Assembly: GCA_918026815.1 (NCBI GenBank)
Contig: CAKJVC010000124.1
Location: 1-64,000, forward strand
DNA from: Chalara sp. BL73
Taxonomy: Eukaryota > Ascomycota > Leotiomycetes > Helotiales
Reading direction: 5' to 3'
DNA: 64,000 nucleotides
Shown here: piece by piece, positions 45,377 to 57,183 of the stretch
How positions within the stretch are numbered: position 1 is the stretch's first letter
Layout of the letters: every line of letters begins with the position of its first letter
Translations under genes and position numbers: made by a program
The notes under the pieces: generated by a model
Told to the model about the DNA's origin: nothing
What the model saw: the letters and a program-made list of their open reading frames with translations, nothing else
The model's database searches: none

Positions 45377-46866
45377 ATGCCTTTTCCATTCAACCTCCCA
45401 ACGACTTCTGCATTTTCGTTCTCCTCGTATTTCAACAGTGATACCCATCCCTCTCTACCTTTATCAGCCAGCACATATCGAGGCGTTCTCCGAGATGTCC
45501 TCAAGAAGCACAAACGTCTTCCCCCTCGAGAGCAGACCTCCAACCTTTCGGCCATACTATTAAGTCTTAACAACTACATCCCATTCCTTCTAGCTGTCGA
45601 CTCAGGCTTAGGAGGCCAGTTAGTTGCAGGCGAAGAACTAGATGTAGTTTTAAAGACCACACCGGCACTGGAGTGGAGGCCTACGTTATCAGATAATCTC
45701 ATACCAGGACGGGAGGCTGCGCGACTCAAGATTCAGAGTCTGGAGTACGAAGTGTATTTTGTCCTCTCAACATTTGCATATACGTACATTCTATTGTCAC
45801 GTGCTTCTCTGCATCCGCTCTACTCTTCTGCTACAGCATCACCAACGGCAGAGCAACGGACCAGCGCGATTACAACAGCTACCAAGCATCTTCTCTCCGC
45901 TGCGTCTATTCATGAATTTCTCTCAAAACGTGCAGATCAGATACCATCAGATCCACCTTCGGCAGATATCACGAAATCTACCTTTCGAGCTCTATCTTCG
46001 CTGGCTCTAGCTGAAGCGACACTTTTGGCAGTTTTGAAAGATGACCCATATCCAGCTGCCGTAGCCCAAGAGAGGAATCAAAATGACAGAGACTGGATGA
46101 TTAAGGCGCCTGATATTCCAAAAGTTAGGGCACATCTCTTTGCTAGATTATGTTTAGCCGCAGCTGAACATGCCGCCAATGCTTCATCACTGTTGAATTC
46201 AGCCGGAGGAAAAGGTCAAGGCAAGATTAATCCTGAAATTCTTCGCTATGTTGATGACTTGAGAAGAACAGGAAGAGGCAAAGCATGTAGGTTCTTCGGC
46301 ATTGACGCGGACCTTGGTGGTCAGACGGGGGCTGCGATCGCTTGGTTGCAAGCCGGACTTCATGAGTTAGGCTTTGGTATGAAGGATGAAGGCAGTAGAA
46401 AAGGTTTGAGTCTTGGCAGAATGAAGAAAGAATGGAATGAAAAACGAGAAGATAAGAAGGTTGAGAAAGGTGCGGCATGGGGTTCTGACGCAGGCAAATA
46501 CGAAGAAGCACGAGTCCTCGAAATGCTAGAGAAGAAGTGGGTCAAAGAAAACGATACGGTAAGTTTCGTGACATTTAAGTTGAAATGGACCTAATATTGT
46601 AGGTTAACACGCAAATCGTTCCGCCCTTTGCATCCTTGGTAGGAAATATGCCTTCTGGGCGAGAGATTCATTCCTTGAAGCCATTTATTCCGCCTGTCCT
46701 AGATTCAAGCGTTCTTGAAAGCATGAGGGCACCACCTGATCGAGCAGATGATTATGGAAGTGACGATGCGAGTTCAGATGATGAACGTGAGAGTCAAGCG
46801 CCAGTCGGTGCCTTTCCGGGAACGAGTGGTGATTATTCCAGAAGTAGTACTAGCAATTATTACTAG
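45377..46866 (+). CDS. palC: pH-response regulator PalC (BRO1-domain)
   Basis: Two exons (45377-46558, 46603-46866) give 481 residues, the usual PalC length. The protein opens with [19 protein letters not shown] and has a BRO1-like helical core: [60 protein letters not shown], and the PalC-typical [35 protein letters not shown]. The C-terminus is acidic and Ser-rich. In Aspergillus, PalC links the plasma-membrane pH sensor complex to the ESCRT-III protein Vps32, so that PacC is processed at alkaline pH. The 44-bp intron lies near the 3' end. Confidence 0.9.
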
Positions 46867-47426
46867 ATACAGTACCAATGCTACCGCTTATCATCGACGT
46901 ATATTCGAGGTGATCTTACACAACAAGCAATAATGAGGAACATGAGGCTTACCATATTCTATCTATTCTTATCAGCTGCTCTGCTTTTTCCATCAATAAA
47001 CAGTTCTTCAACACTAAGACGTGTGCAAGATGCCAAGTCAACCCAGCGCTTCGAGTATGGGAAAGTTTCATCTGATGCCACAAAAACAGTCTCAAAATGT
47101 CATTAGCACATATAATGGGATAGCGTAAATGACATTTTGAACCCTAACAAGTGTCATGCTGAAATGATTAAATTCGTAGCTCAAACAGCCATATAGTAGC
47201 CGAGCAAACCACAGCAGGCCGCTGTATTCTTTCTCATGCAGTTTATGAAGCAGGACTGCTGCGCTGGAATGTCTGACAGAGATTAAGAGGTAGAGGCTTA
47301 GCAAAATGAGGCCTCCTCGTCGGTGATCTAGCTGTGCTAGAACATTCTGAAGAAAGCCTAGCCTAAGTAATGGAAGTGTGAAATACTGGGGCAAATACGG
47401 TTCACAACACAATAATCAAAGTGATA

Positions 47427-47875
47427 TCAATGCCTCCCATTGCCACCATCTAACTCTACTTGCAACGTATCCGGTCTCTCTTCCTTCTCCCTAAGCCTGG
47501 CACACGGCGTTGAACTCGTGGTCAGTGGCGCCCCCGGCCCCACTGACCATACTACCTTTTGGTAGATGCCACGTCGCCCATTACAAAGAGAGCTTTCGCC
47601 GGTAGGCGGATTGCTGTTTTGATTGTGGCCGTTATTCCTATTGTTCCCATTGTTTCTAAAGTTGCCGTTCAACAAATTGCTAACATCACCAACGTCATTG
47701 TTATCTTGCTAATCATTGCTGTTGTCATTGCACACCTGTCGCCTAACCAGTGCGGTGCCTATGCATACAGCCTCAATACTTTCTTCTTAGAGTCCGTTAT
47801 AATCAACTATGACTGACTGGCGACTACACTGGCAGCTAGTAGGCTAATGAGGAGGATTGAAGAAAACTGCAATTT
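47427..47875 (-). pseudogene. Remnant of an Asn-rich small secreted protein gene
   Basis: On the - strand, reading in segments: a signal-like stretch QFSSILLISLLAASVVASQS at about 47865-47805 with no ATG before it, then a Kex2-like RRQ, a stretch rich in Asn and Asp interrupted by a TAG, and finally LLNGNFRNNGNNRNNGHNQ, LCNGRRGIYQKVVWSVG and a stop at 47427. The order (signal peptide, processing site, N-rich spacer, Cys-containing tail) resembles small secreted fungal proteins. The missing start, frame changes and internal stop indicate a dead copy. Confidence 0.4.
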
Positions 47876-48012
47876 GGATTAAGCTAGCTGAGCCGGGATA
47901 AGTTGAGGTAGAGAGATGACTCAATGAAAAGCTTAGAATTCAATCTTTAAATGAAGAAATGGTTCTAGAGAAGAAAAGAATCGAAATACACAGCGATATT
48001 TGATTGCAGAAA

Positions 48013-48025
48013 CCCCCCCCCCCCC
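48013..48025 (+). repeat. Run of 13 cytosines
   Basis: An uninterrupted homopolymer of C. It is unusual in this AT-leaning intergenic DNA and a likely site of length error in sequencing. Confidence 0.9.
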
Positions 48026-48631
48026 ATGTCTAAGCTATTGACTTTATACACATTGCTCCAGGTTTATACTTTCAAGCATGATATAACAGGCACATGGATA
48101 TATCCTGTTGAGGAATTTGACGGTAGATTCCCACCAGTATCATCGTGTCTTCATTCTTTAGGGTTCTTGAAACCGCCTGATCGACGGACGGAGTCGATTT
48201 TTATTTTTGAATGGTATCTATAACGCTGCAAACTCTGCATTCTCCGACACATCCCCGGCACAGTCGCTATCCGGCTAGAAAGCTGTTATGCTAGCCAAAA
48301 TCTATGTGCGACTACGCCCATGTGCATATATCTCGTATCCCTATGGAATGAATCTGTGGATTGACTTGTAAATATTTCCTGGACAGCAAGGATGCACACC
48401 ATTTAGAGCTTAATGCAGTCTTGCCTGTTGATAGCTAGTCTATAGAATGTATATTGGCAGCCCCTCACTATGTTGTAGTCTGTTGCGAGTTCGTTAAGTT
48501 AAAGATCCAGTTGTGGCAAAGGCAATCTCCGAGATGCTAGTGTTAAAGTCTCAATGTCTGGTCGAATTGTCTTCAAACCAAAATACCGCTCTTCCTCTTT
48601 CCAGTTGCTTTTTTGTCCCCTTATTCCTACC

Positions 48632-50678
48632 TCATATAATGCAAAGCTCTGTGAGAGGTCTAGTCATTGGAAAGGTGAGCCGACCCCTCAAGCTTCCTGT
48701 TGACGCGTGGCCGACTCGTTCATATGTCGCTTGTTGCTCTGGAACGCTCCGTAGGAGAAGCATATAATGCCTTTTATTAGAGTACGCGACAGGGAGGGCG
48801 AAGAGTCCTAATGTCATATATGTAAAATCCCTATCATCCAGATCGCACATACCAAGGAGCTCCGCTCCATCGTACGCGTTGTATCGGCCGATGGAATCGC
48901 TGATCCTATGCTCATCAAGTTCGATTCTTGTCAAAGGAACTAGATGTCCTCTGATCTTAAGTGCTCCTTCACCAGGTATATAAGCTGAGCTTAACTCGCC
49001 AAGGTCTAGCACTTCAATAACTGTGTGCATCATATCCCGGTTGTAATGATATCCAATTTGACCGTCCCATGCGACCCACGACCAACTCGGTGCACGAGGG
49101 GTTTTCGGCTTCCGTGAACTGGGGATTTGAGGATATGTATACCAGAGTATATCTTGCGGTAAGCGGCTCCTCCAGAGTCCTGCGATATTCGCCTCTCCAG
49201 TCAAGTCTGATATGCGTTGAATTACTCCAGAGAAAGCAGCCAATCTATCACTTACCCTAGTTAAGGCTCTTCCGGTATATGCTTGTACCACTTCACGGTA
49301 ATTATCAAGTAGATCATTCGCACTCAGCGACGCTTTGTCAGAGCCTATTTCGCCGCCAAGCCACGGCATACGGTTGAAAAAGCTACCAGGAGGCCGGTTG
49401 TCCTCACTTGCATTCCCGTTCTGGCATTCAAATATCCATTTATCTTTGATGAAATGCAAGATCCTTCGTGACAATATGCGCTCCTGGAAAGTCCAACCGC
49501 GGCCGTTCCATACGGATCCTTCAAGTTCCATAGTCACGTCATCATAACCCCAGTGGGTATTCATGGGGATTAGGTAGAGGTATCCAGGTATGGTGTTTCG
49601 AGACGTCGAGATACGGCAGTATATTCTTGTAGGAGGGAAGTCAGAAGCTGTCCGTTCCAAGAATCCATGATGAGCTGTTGTTGCGCAAGTTGCAGCAATG
49701 GTTAGTGTCGCATTTGTATAAATAGTACACATTCGTGGTGCCTCGCTGGCCCAGTCAGACTTGCTATCCTGTATTATGCAAAGTGAGTCGATCCAAATGT
49801 AAGTGATGCCCAAGGCTGCCGACAACTTGATGGCGTCTCGAAAGGTAAGTGGCAAATCTTGGAACTCGATCGCCCGAAGCCGGTCACGTAGCGTTTCTTC
49901 CGTTGTCATGAGAAACGGAGCTGACGTTTCTGGATCTCCCCATACATGACTTAGCGCCGCATAGCACACCGCGCTATCAAGGGCATCTGTCTCGACCAAT
50001 CGGACATCCATTTGATCGTTCCTAATTTCGACCAGTCGCTTTGGAAGTGCTGCAGGGTCAGAGCCAGTATTTTGACATGATATATGGCCACCGGAGCAGC
50101 CCTGCAGCTGAGCTTTTATGGCACGGATATTGACGGTAGACAATATATCGGAGCCTGGTAGCTGCCTTCGGACGAGACCCTGGATTGCTAGGGGATTTCC
50201 TGGTATGGGTTAGGAATGGTAGTTCGTTGTTTCTCATGTACTTGCCATGGTCCGTGTATACTTTGAATGGGATCCCGATCGTTTTCATTTTCTGACCGGG
50301 AAATTCGATCCATACATCGTAGTGAAACAAGCCATTTTCTTCTACTGGAAGTTTTCTGTCCCCATGCAGCTGTGCATTTTCTGAAAATAACGTGACTGAT
50401 TGAATAACGATTACCCCTTCCCAGTGCGTCGATGGTACATTGCTGCCTTTAATTCTACATTTCAGAGCGTATTGAATTGTTTGGCAAGAAATGCAGTGGG
50501 AGTTATCGAGTTCTTTAAACTCCGGGTAGAATACTTGAAGACCCCAAGAAACTTTGGAATAACTGTTTCGAGGGTCAAACGATTGAAATGTCAATGTGCA
50601 ACGATCACACAGGCCTTGAGCGGATAAGATATGCTTGTATCCAGGTGTTATTCTAGATAGACATTCCTTATCAGCCAT
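48632..50678 (-). CDS. HET-domain heterokaryon-incompatibility-type protein
   Basis: Two exons (50678-50246, 50199-48632) give 666 residues. The intron has a GC donor (G|GCAAGT) and AG acceptor; it is the only join that links FKVYTDHG to NPLAIQGLVRRQLPGSDIL. The N-terminal region has Cys pairs (CDRC, HCISC). The HET domain begins near residue 223: CYAALSHVWGD, LPLTFRDAIKLSAALGITYI, WIDSLCIIQDSKSDW, followed by the downstream WNGRGWTFQERILSRRILHF motif. The family mediates self/non-self recognition and programmed cell death in fungi, and paralogues are numerous and variable. No NACHT or other effector domain is attached. It lies beside the terpene gene group, but no functional link is evident. 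Confidence 0.9.
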
Positions 50679-51395
50679 ATTACTCTTGGGCTCAAGGCAA
50701 CCCTAAGATTATTCCGACTGGCGATTAAGATAAGAGTCCAAACAAGAGCTTCGTCTGACTTTGTGGTCCAAACCACGGATATCGAGCGTTATGTAGCATG
50801 GAGAATAACCTCAAACTTTTAAAAACACATTCGGCGCAGTGATTCAGTTTACTAAAAAAAAGTGACACCTTGTGCTTAGTGCCCCATAGCGTGGCTGGTG
50901 GGATGACTAAGTAGTGATAAATAGCCTGTGGCAACCGAAAAACAGAGATTACGATTTTTTGTGATGCGAATGGTGCTTTTGCAGGGACTAAGTGGTATTC
51001 AGTTGTGTGTCGGATAGAACGGAGTGCGCTTAAGAATATTTTTGAATGCCAATACCCTAGTCATTCCTACGGGCCTATTTTATTTCGCGCTAGAAAGCGC
51101 TGATCAATGCTGAAAGGCACACTTTCTTCTTTGCTTTGTTTTGTTGGCAAGTGAGTTGTAATTGGACACCAAATGCGATCAGCCAAGTTTCATTGGCGCA
51201 CTCACGTGCATAAGGGACAGTCCCAACAGTGCGAAATGAACCTGGCCGTGCGTGTAAGACGATGACAACTACTTAAAGAAGTTGTGGTCATCGCTGGGTG
51301 GACGTAAACTCTTATGCGCCACATAATCTGATACTTAGCAGGTACCACAAGATTACATATATTATTTTTGCCATTATCCCAAAGGCCCATCAATC
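50679..51395. promoter_or_regulatory. Divergent intergenic region between HET gene and P450
   Basis: About 717 bp between opposite starts. AT-rich, with no clear operator. Confidence 0.4.
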
Positions 51396-53329
51396 ATGCC
51401 TGAAATTCGGAATGTGATACCTGACGGCGCATTCTTCAGCATTTCTCTACGAGCAATAGCATACCTGGTGCTGATTGGGGCGGCATTCGGACTCTATCGT
51501 GGTTATAAAGTCCGCTCGATGGTACGTCGAGTACACACGGAATATGGAATCGTAAGTACTATGTATTTCACCATTCTCCCAATTACAGATCCCCCGCCCT
51601 TAGGATAGGAACTTTTTTTTTGGGCTGATTAGTGTAGAGGTACACTACTAAAATGCCTCCAGTTCATCTTACCTCACTCGTGGTTCTTTGGCCATCTACT
51701 GGTGATCGCCAAGGCTTTCATTAAAGGCAAAATACCACCAGATGCACATGGGCAGCTGGTGCCAATCATTCTGGCCAAAGAGTATCCTGAGGTTATGAAA
51801 ATGGGCTTGGTATATATGGATGTGTGGCCAATTAGCGATCCCATGCTATCTGTCTTTCACCCGGAAATAATAGTGCAGTTTACGCAGGAACAAAGTCAGC
51901 TTAAGCACCCACAATTGAAGGCAGCATTCGCGGATTTTAGCGGGGGTACAGAGTAAGTATAAGCTATGGAATATTTGATTCTAACTCCGGAGTCGACCGA
52001 CTGATATCGAACGCACAACCGCGTCAGAGATATCCCCCATTGGCAAGGCTAATTCGGAGAATAGTCTTGTGTGCTCGGATGGCCCAGAGTGGAAACAAGG
52101 TCGCAAGATCTTCAATCCAGGATTCGCTGCCAGCAACCTGTTGTCCATGATTCCAGCATTCATTAAAGAGGTGAATGTTTTCGTCGCGAAGCTGAGAGAT
52201 TTAGCTACAAAGGGCGATATAATAAAGCTGGAAGACCCTGCGACTACTTTGACCATAGATATCATTGGCCAAGCAGTATTGTGAGTAAAGGCTTGCCGAA
52301 AAACACAGGCGCTAGCCTTAGAAACTTGAACATAAGTAACCCAGTTTTAGCGGAGTAAGACTAAATACGCAAAGACAACCATTGTGGTTCATAACCACTC
52401 TCTTAATGCAAATAAGTCTGCTTAGCTATGATTTCAATTGGAAGCTTCTGAATCCATTGCGGCCCATACGACACTGGTATTATAATCGCTCCTTTCGAAA
52501 CGCTATGATACCATATATTCAAGACACGATTTCAAACCACGAAAAGATTGATGGCCCGAAGACCATCCTCAAGCTCGCAGTCAACTCCTATGTCGAAGAT
52601 CAGGCCATCTCCGGACGCGGTGGCATCCCTCCCGAATTCATTGAGAAAGTGGTAAGCCACATCAAGATATTCCTTCTGGCCGGCCATGACACAACGGCAA
52701 CGACCATTGCTTATGCCTGGTACGAGCTGAGCTCAAACCCGCAAAAGTTATCGATCTTGCGTGCTGAGCACGACAAAGTGCTTGGGCCAGATCTCTCTCA
52801 CGCCGCAGAGCGAATTGCCACATACCCGGCGCTGCTTAACCAGATGCCGTACACCCTAGCCGTTATCAAAGAGACGCTCAGACTCTGGGTACCGATAAGC
52901 ACCGTCCGCATCGGGGGGCCTAACTTCTTCCTTACACACCCGCAAACCGGGGTCCGGTACCCGGCCGAAAACTTCATGCTCTTCAGCTGCTCCAAAGCAT
53001 CTCACCGGCACCCAGAGTTCTGGCCGGAACCCGACGCGTTCATCCCTGAGCGGTTCGTAGTTCCCGAAGGCGATCCTTTACATCCATATAAAAGCGCCTG
53101 GCGCCCTTTCGAGATGGGAATGCGCAACTGTGTCGGGCAGGAATTGGCGACTTTGGAATTGAGGCTAATTTTGGCGTTGACGGTTAGGGAGTTTGATGTG
53201 GAGATTTGTTATAAGGAGGATGCACCTAACTTGTGGGGAACTAAGGCATATCAGATGACGCCGCCTGATACGATCACTGCGCATCCAAAGGACGGAATGC
53301 CAGTTCGACTGAGGAGGAGGATACCGTAA
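51396..53329 (+). CDS. Cytochrome P450 monooxygenase
   Basis: Four exons (51396-51551, 51663-51952, 52065-52280, 52351-53329) give 546 residues. An N-terminal anchor helix (AIAYLVLIGAAFGLYRGYKV) fits an ER-bound microsomal P450, followed by LPHSWFFGHLL. Key motifs: DGPEWKQGRKIFNPGF (helix C), AGHDTT at about 331-336 (oxygen-activating I helix), ETLR at 395-398 (ExxR), PERF at 453-456, and the haem loop FEMGMRNCVG at 474-483 with Cys481 as axial ligand. All essential residues are present. It is convergent with the epoxide hydrolase (171 bp apart), and the terpene synthase lies beyond. It likely hydroxylates or epoxidises the terpene (inference). Confidence 0.93.
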
Positions 53330-53500
53330 TATAGCCAGAAGTTTATGGGAAATGTTTAGCACGAGTTGCCAAAAGCGCTTTGTTACGAATCTGAAAGTAG
53401 GCATATGTAAAAGAAAATGCCGATTTCTAATATGACAGAAGAAAATAAGAAGGCCCAAGCACTAGATAATGGCATGCATTTAAGACACCGCAACAGAGCT

Positions 53501-54765
53501 TTAATTTCCCTTTACGACATCATAAGCACCTCCTCCTCTCCCAAACATGCTTCTTAGATCCCCTACAAGCTGGTCAGGCCTCTCGTAAGCAGCGAAATGC
53601 CCACCGCTTTCATGCTCTTTCTCAAAAACCACACTCCCGAGAGTCCTCGTCCAGGTACTCGGAATGACGTAAATATCTTGCGGGAAATGGCTATAGCCGA
53701 TCTTGACATTTGGTATCCATTTGAGAAGTATATCGTGAGGTGCTTTATTCAGTTCGTCTTTCCAGACATGCCTGGACTCATAGTAGATTCTGCAACTCGC
53801 TGCAGGACCAGCGGTGCTAAACCAGTAAATATTCACCCACGTACAGATCTCGTCATCTGTCCATGGGTAATCGTCCGTCCAGTCATGCAGTTTTTCGTAG
53901 ATCCAAGAGAGCAGAGCGACAGGGCTGTCTGCTAGAGCATAGCCTATAGTTTGCGGCTTACTGCCCTGGAGATGGTTGTAGCCGTATCCCTCCTTATCGA
54001 ACCACGCAGACCGATCAACGCCGTTTGCTTCCCGTGTGTTGTAAGGCTGTATACTGTGCTGAAATGCCTGCCATGGGTTCTTGAGATACGAAGGACGGCG
54101 TCCCATATCCATGTTGAAGTGAGTTGCTTTGCAATGCCCTGGATAAAGAAGTGAGATGGCGCGCGTGATCCAGGCACCCCAATCACCTAGATGTGTTAGC
54201 GAGGATAATAGAAGCTTTTAGGAAATGGTGGCCCACCCCCTTGAGTAACATATTCTTTATATCCAAGTCTCAGCATTAGCTTGTTCATAATCTCTGCATA
54301 CTGCGCGAATCCAAATCCTCGTTTGGATGTCCCCTCAGAGAACCCAAAGTTGGGCAAACTTGGCGCAATAACATTAAAAGCCACGCCTCCATCGCCTCTT
54401 GTCAACGGTTCCAATATTTTTGTGACCTCCAAAAAGCTCCCAGGCCATCCATGCACAAATAATAAGGGAATGGCGCCTTTCACCTCGCTCTTCATGTGAA
54501 CAAAGTGAATATTTAGCGGCTCAAAGCCATCAGCTTGGATTGATGTCGTGAATTGAGGTAATTTGTTGATATTGATTTCTGCTGTTTTCCATTCGTAACT
54601 TTTCCGCCAGTATTCCGTAATACGTCTCACGTCTGAGAGCGGAGCACCGAGATCCCATGCGGCTTCTTCGAGCTCATCTGGGAAGCGGGCAAGAGAAAGG
54701 CGTAGCTTGAGATCCTCTAGGCGCTCAGCGTCTATTGAGATAGTGAAGGGCTTGATATCAGCCAT
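53501..54765 (-). CDS. Epoxide hydrolase, alpha/beta-hydrolase with EHN domain
   Basis: Two exons (54765-54237, 54186-53501) give 404 residues. The N-terminal EHN region ([37 protein letters not shown]) is typical of microsomal-type epoxide hydrolases. The oxyanion-hole motif HGWPGS is at about 105-110 and the nucleophile is Asp178 in GGDWGAW. The catalytic His is at about 373 in [11 protein letters not shown], and lid tyrosines are present. The enzyme adds water to an epoxide to give a diol. Lying between a P450 and a terpene synthase, it could act on a terpene epoxide made by the P450. A detoxifying role is the alternative. The 50-bp intron keeps G-D-W intact. Confidence 0.92.
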
Positions 54766-55657
54766 AGTTTAGACTAAAGTGATATCTAAGGAAAGAAAAA
54801 AAAGATCTTATGAAAATATGTGTGAGTAAAAACGCGGTTGAGATATGAGAGGATGAATCGGCAGGCACAACTTATAAAAAATTAGAAGTAAACGTCAAGA
54901 CTTCTGTTCATACTTATAGATTTATTGGATTGGTTCCGAGATATTTTTACATAAATTCTGGAAACAGTTTCTCCTTTTCGCGCCCAGTTGCTTAAGAAAA
55001 TATGTTGTTGTAGATCGTGACGCAAGGTTGCAGAGTTGCTTATGTCAGCTATGTAATATTTTTCCTTATGTCAGCGAGCACTAGTAGCTGTCATAATTGA
55101 ATGACCATTCTTTGGCGAATCAGGTTGGCATAATCGGTAACGCCTGCTAGTGGACATGTTCAAAATTTACGTCAGGCAAGGCCGCGAACCTTCAGAACAT
55201 ACGTGTCACGATACTTTGCACTGCGCTTGCAGTAATCAATGCATGACATAGCATGTACCTCGACATCAATATGCCGCTCTAGATCTGTACTTTTCCTTCT
55301 GCGCTACGCAGCATTCTCTGGTGGTTGTGAAAAACGGAGCACTTTCTACCTAAAATTTGCCTATATTGCTCATCGCAAATGTTCAAAATGTGCATATAGT
55401 TTGTAAATGAACGTGAGTTCCTAAGTCTACAAAATGATAAATCTAGAAATATCTATGCCGTGGTGCAGGCATGCAGCCTCTAAAACAACAGTATGACAAC
55501 AAGATGCAGGAATACAACAGGACAAAGCTCTAAGTGTGGCCGGGTGGATGTTGAATCTTCGCAGCCAGAACTCAGGAACCTCTAAATTCCCTTCTACCGT
55601 CTATCCAAGCGCGAGAAAGCGTCATCCCATCTCTCGGAGACCGAGAAACTTCGTCCT
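54766..55657. other. Intergenic stretch between epoxide hydrolase and terpene synthase
   Basis: About 0.9 kb, with promoter of the epoxide hydrolase on the left and 3' flank of the synthase on the right. No gene or repeat was recognised. Confidence 0.4.
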
Positions 55658-57183
55658 CTAAGCGGTTTTCATAGACCGTCCGAGAACTTGTACGATGTCC
55701 TTGGTTTCCGACGTATTCTCGCCCTCGAAATAGCGACGCACCTCATACATCCAGCTGATGCTACCGATGGCGGCGTCTTTGCAACCACGGATAAACGCTT
55801 GGACTTCCGTAGTGACTCCCCGGCTTTCGGCGAGTTCGAGGAGGGCTTTTTCGGTTGCGAGGAAGGAGGTGTATGAGGCGCGGACAATTTGCGCTGCGTG
55901 ATCGATTGCTGCTTGTGGGGAGAGGGAATTGTGGTGCACGAGGAGGGGGATGAGGTTGTCGATGTGTTGTTGTTGCTAGGTTTGTTAGTATGGCTTGTTT
56001 GGTAAGCGTGGAGGGCAAGGGTCCTTACTAGTTCACCGTTTACGGAGGTGATGTCGTTGCCGCTATGAGCAAATAGTTAGCGCTATGCCAATTAACCACA
56101 GGTTTTCCATGAGAGAGATATACATAGAAACAATGATGTTGGTATGCTTCGATAGGTCTTTAGCGAGGGAGTGCGTGAAAAACCAATCCGGAAGGTCAAT
56201 CTTGTGAGCATATCTGCACTAGTCAATAAATTTCGTGGACATGAACGCGTTGAGGTGTACTTACACGAACATGGCAGTGACGGCATCAACACCCGAGGAG
56301 TCCATCCTGATGTCCATGTAGGCATCAAGGTCAAGAATGGTGCCTTCATCAAATACAATCTGTAGATTGGCTGCTGCATTGACATAATCTCTGATGCGGT
56401 TGTGTATGAAGATTCTCGATGTTTCTGTGATAACATTCGGATTCAACTTTTGCTTTTATCTTTATGTAATTCTCTAGCGATCTGATGTAGAATATTAAAA
56501 CCTACCAGACTTGACATTATCTCTGATCTGAACGCCGATGTCATAAAATGCCTTTACTGCATTTGTTGATGGGTCTGAGAAATCCGGCTCTGGTGATGGA
56601 AGCTTGTCGCCAAGGAAGATTTTGCGGATCCATTCTAAAGTTGTGGTGCGGGTTGCTTCTCTTTCCTTTTCGTTATTGTTAAGGTTTCCTTTGTCGAATA
56701 CTATAGTAAAGGAAACCGGTGAGATGGAACTTCAAGGAGCGGATTAGATGCTACTTACGCTCGTCCCAAAGATAAAGCTGAATTAATGTCAGCTCATGTA
56801 GTTCAGATATTAGCAACAGAGGGGATTGTACATACCCAGCTACACCACAATGCCATTATCTTAAGTTCTTCGTGTCTAGCCTCTGGGTAAACTCTACAGG
56901 CAAAGAGTGCCATATCTGTGTTGGCATTGTGTTTCCTTTCAATTGGATTTTCAATCCACCTTAATAGACTTTGTCAGTAGACATAATAATAAAAAGTGTC
57001 TTGCATAAGTTCATATTACTTTGTACGCCAATCTTCGAGAGCCTTCTCAATATCCTCATCGCGGTTCAGATTCTGACGAGGCGCCCATTCTGGACAAAGA
57101 GAGAAGAGATATGGGATGGTGACACAGTTGTTAATGCATTTTGCAACTAAAGCGTCTTTGGGACTAGGCAGAGAATTGTTCAT
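55658..57183 (-). CDS. Sesquiterpene-type class I terpene synthase
   Basis: Eight exons (57183-57020, 56959-56836, 56777-56759, 56700-56506, 56424-56265, 56213-56124, 56062-56029, 55975-55658) give 367 residues, a normal size for a single-domain class I cyclase. The start is MNNSLPSPKDALV. The first metal-binding motif is DELFD (101-105; DDxxD with Glu at the second place), preceded by LYLW. The second is NDITSVNGE (253-261), a perfect NDxxSxxxE triad. An Arg-Tyr pair (343-344) lies 82 residues beyond the triad, as in other cyclases of this class. The product would come from farnesyl diphosphate, but its skeleton cannot be told from sequence. Exon 3 is only 19 nt. The frame closes without error. 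Confidence 0.9.

Larger units (their letters stand above)
46867..48631. other. Intergenic stretch, 1.8 kb
   Basis: This contains a remnant of an Asn-rich secreted protein gene (listed separately) and a run of 13 C at 48013-48025. The remainder has no supportable gene. Confidence 0.4.

Noticed and set aside
47559..47816. Hydrophobic 85-codon + strand frame (Val/Ile-rich)
   Set aside because: It is the antisense of the AAC/AAT-rich Asn stretch on the - strand. Codon bias creates an artificial membrane-like protein.
55100..55200. Possible tRNA gene
   Set aside because: No consistent A and B boxes or cloverleaf could be traced here or elsewhere in the window.
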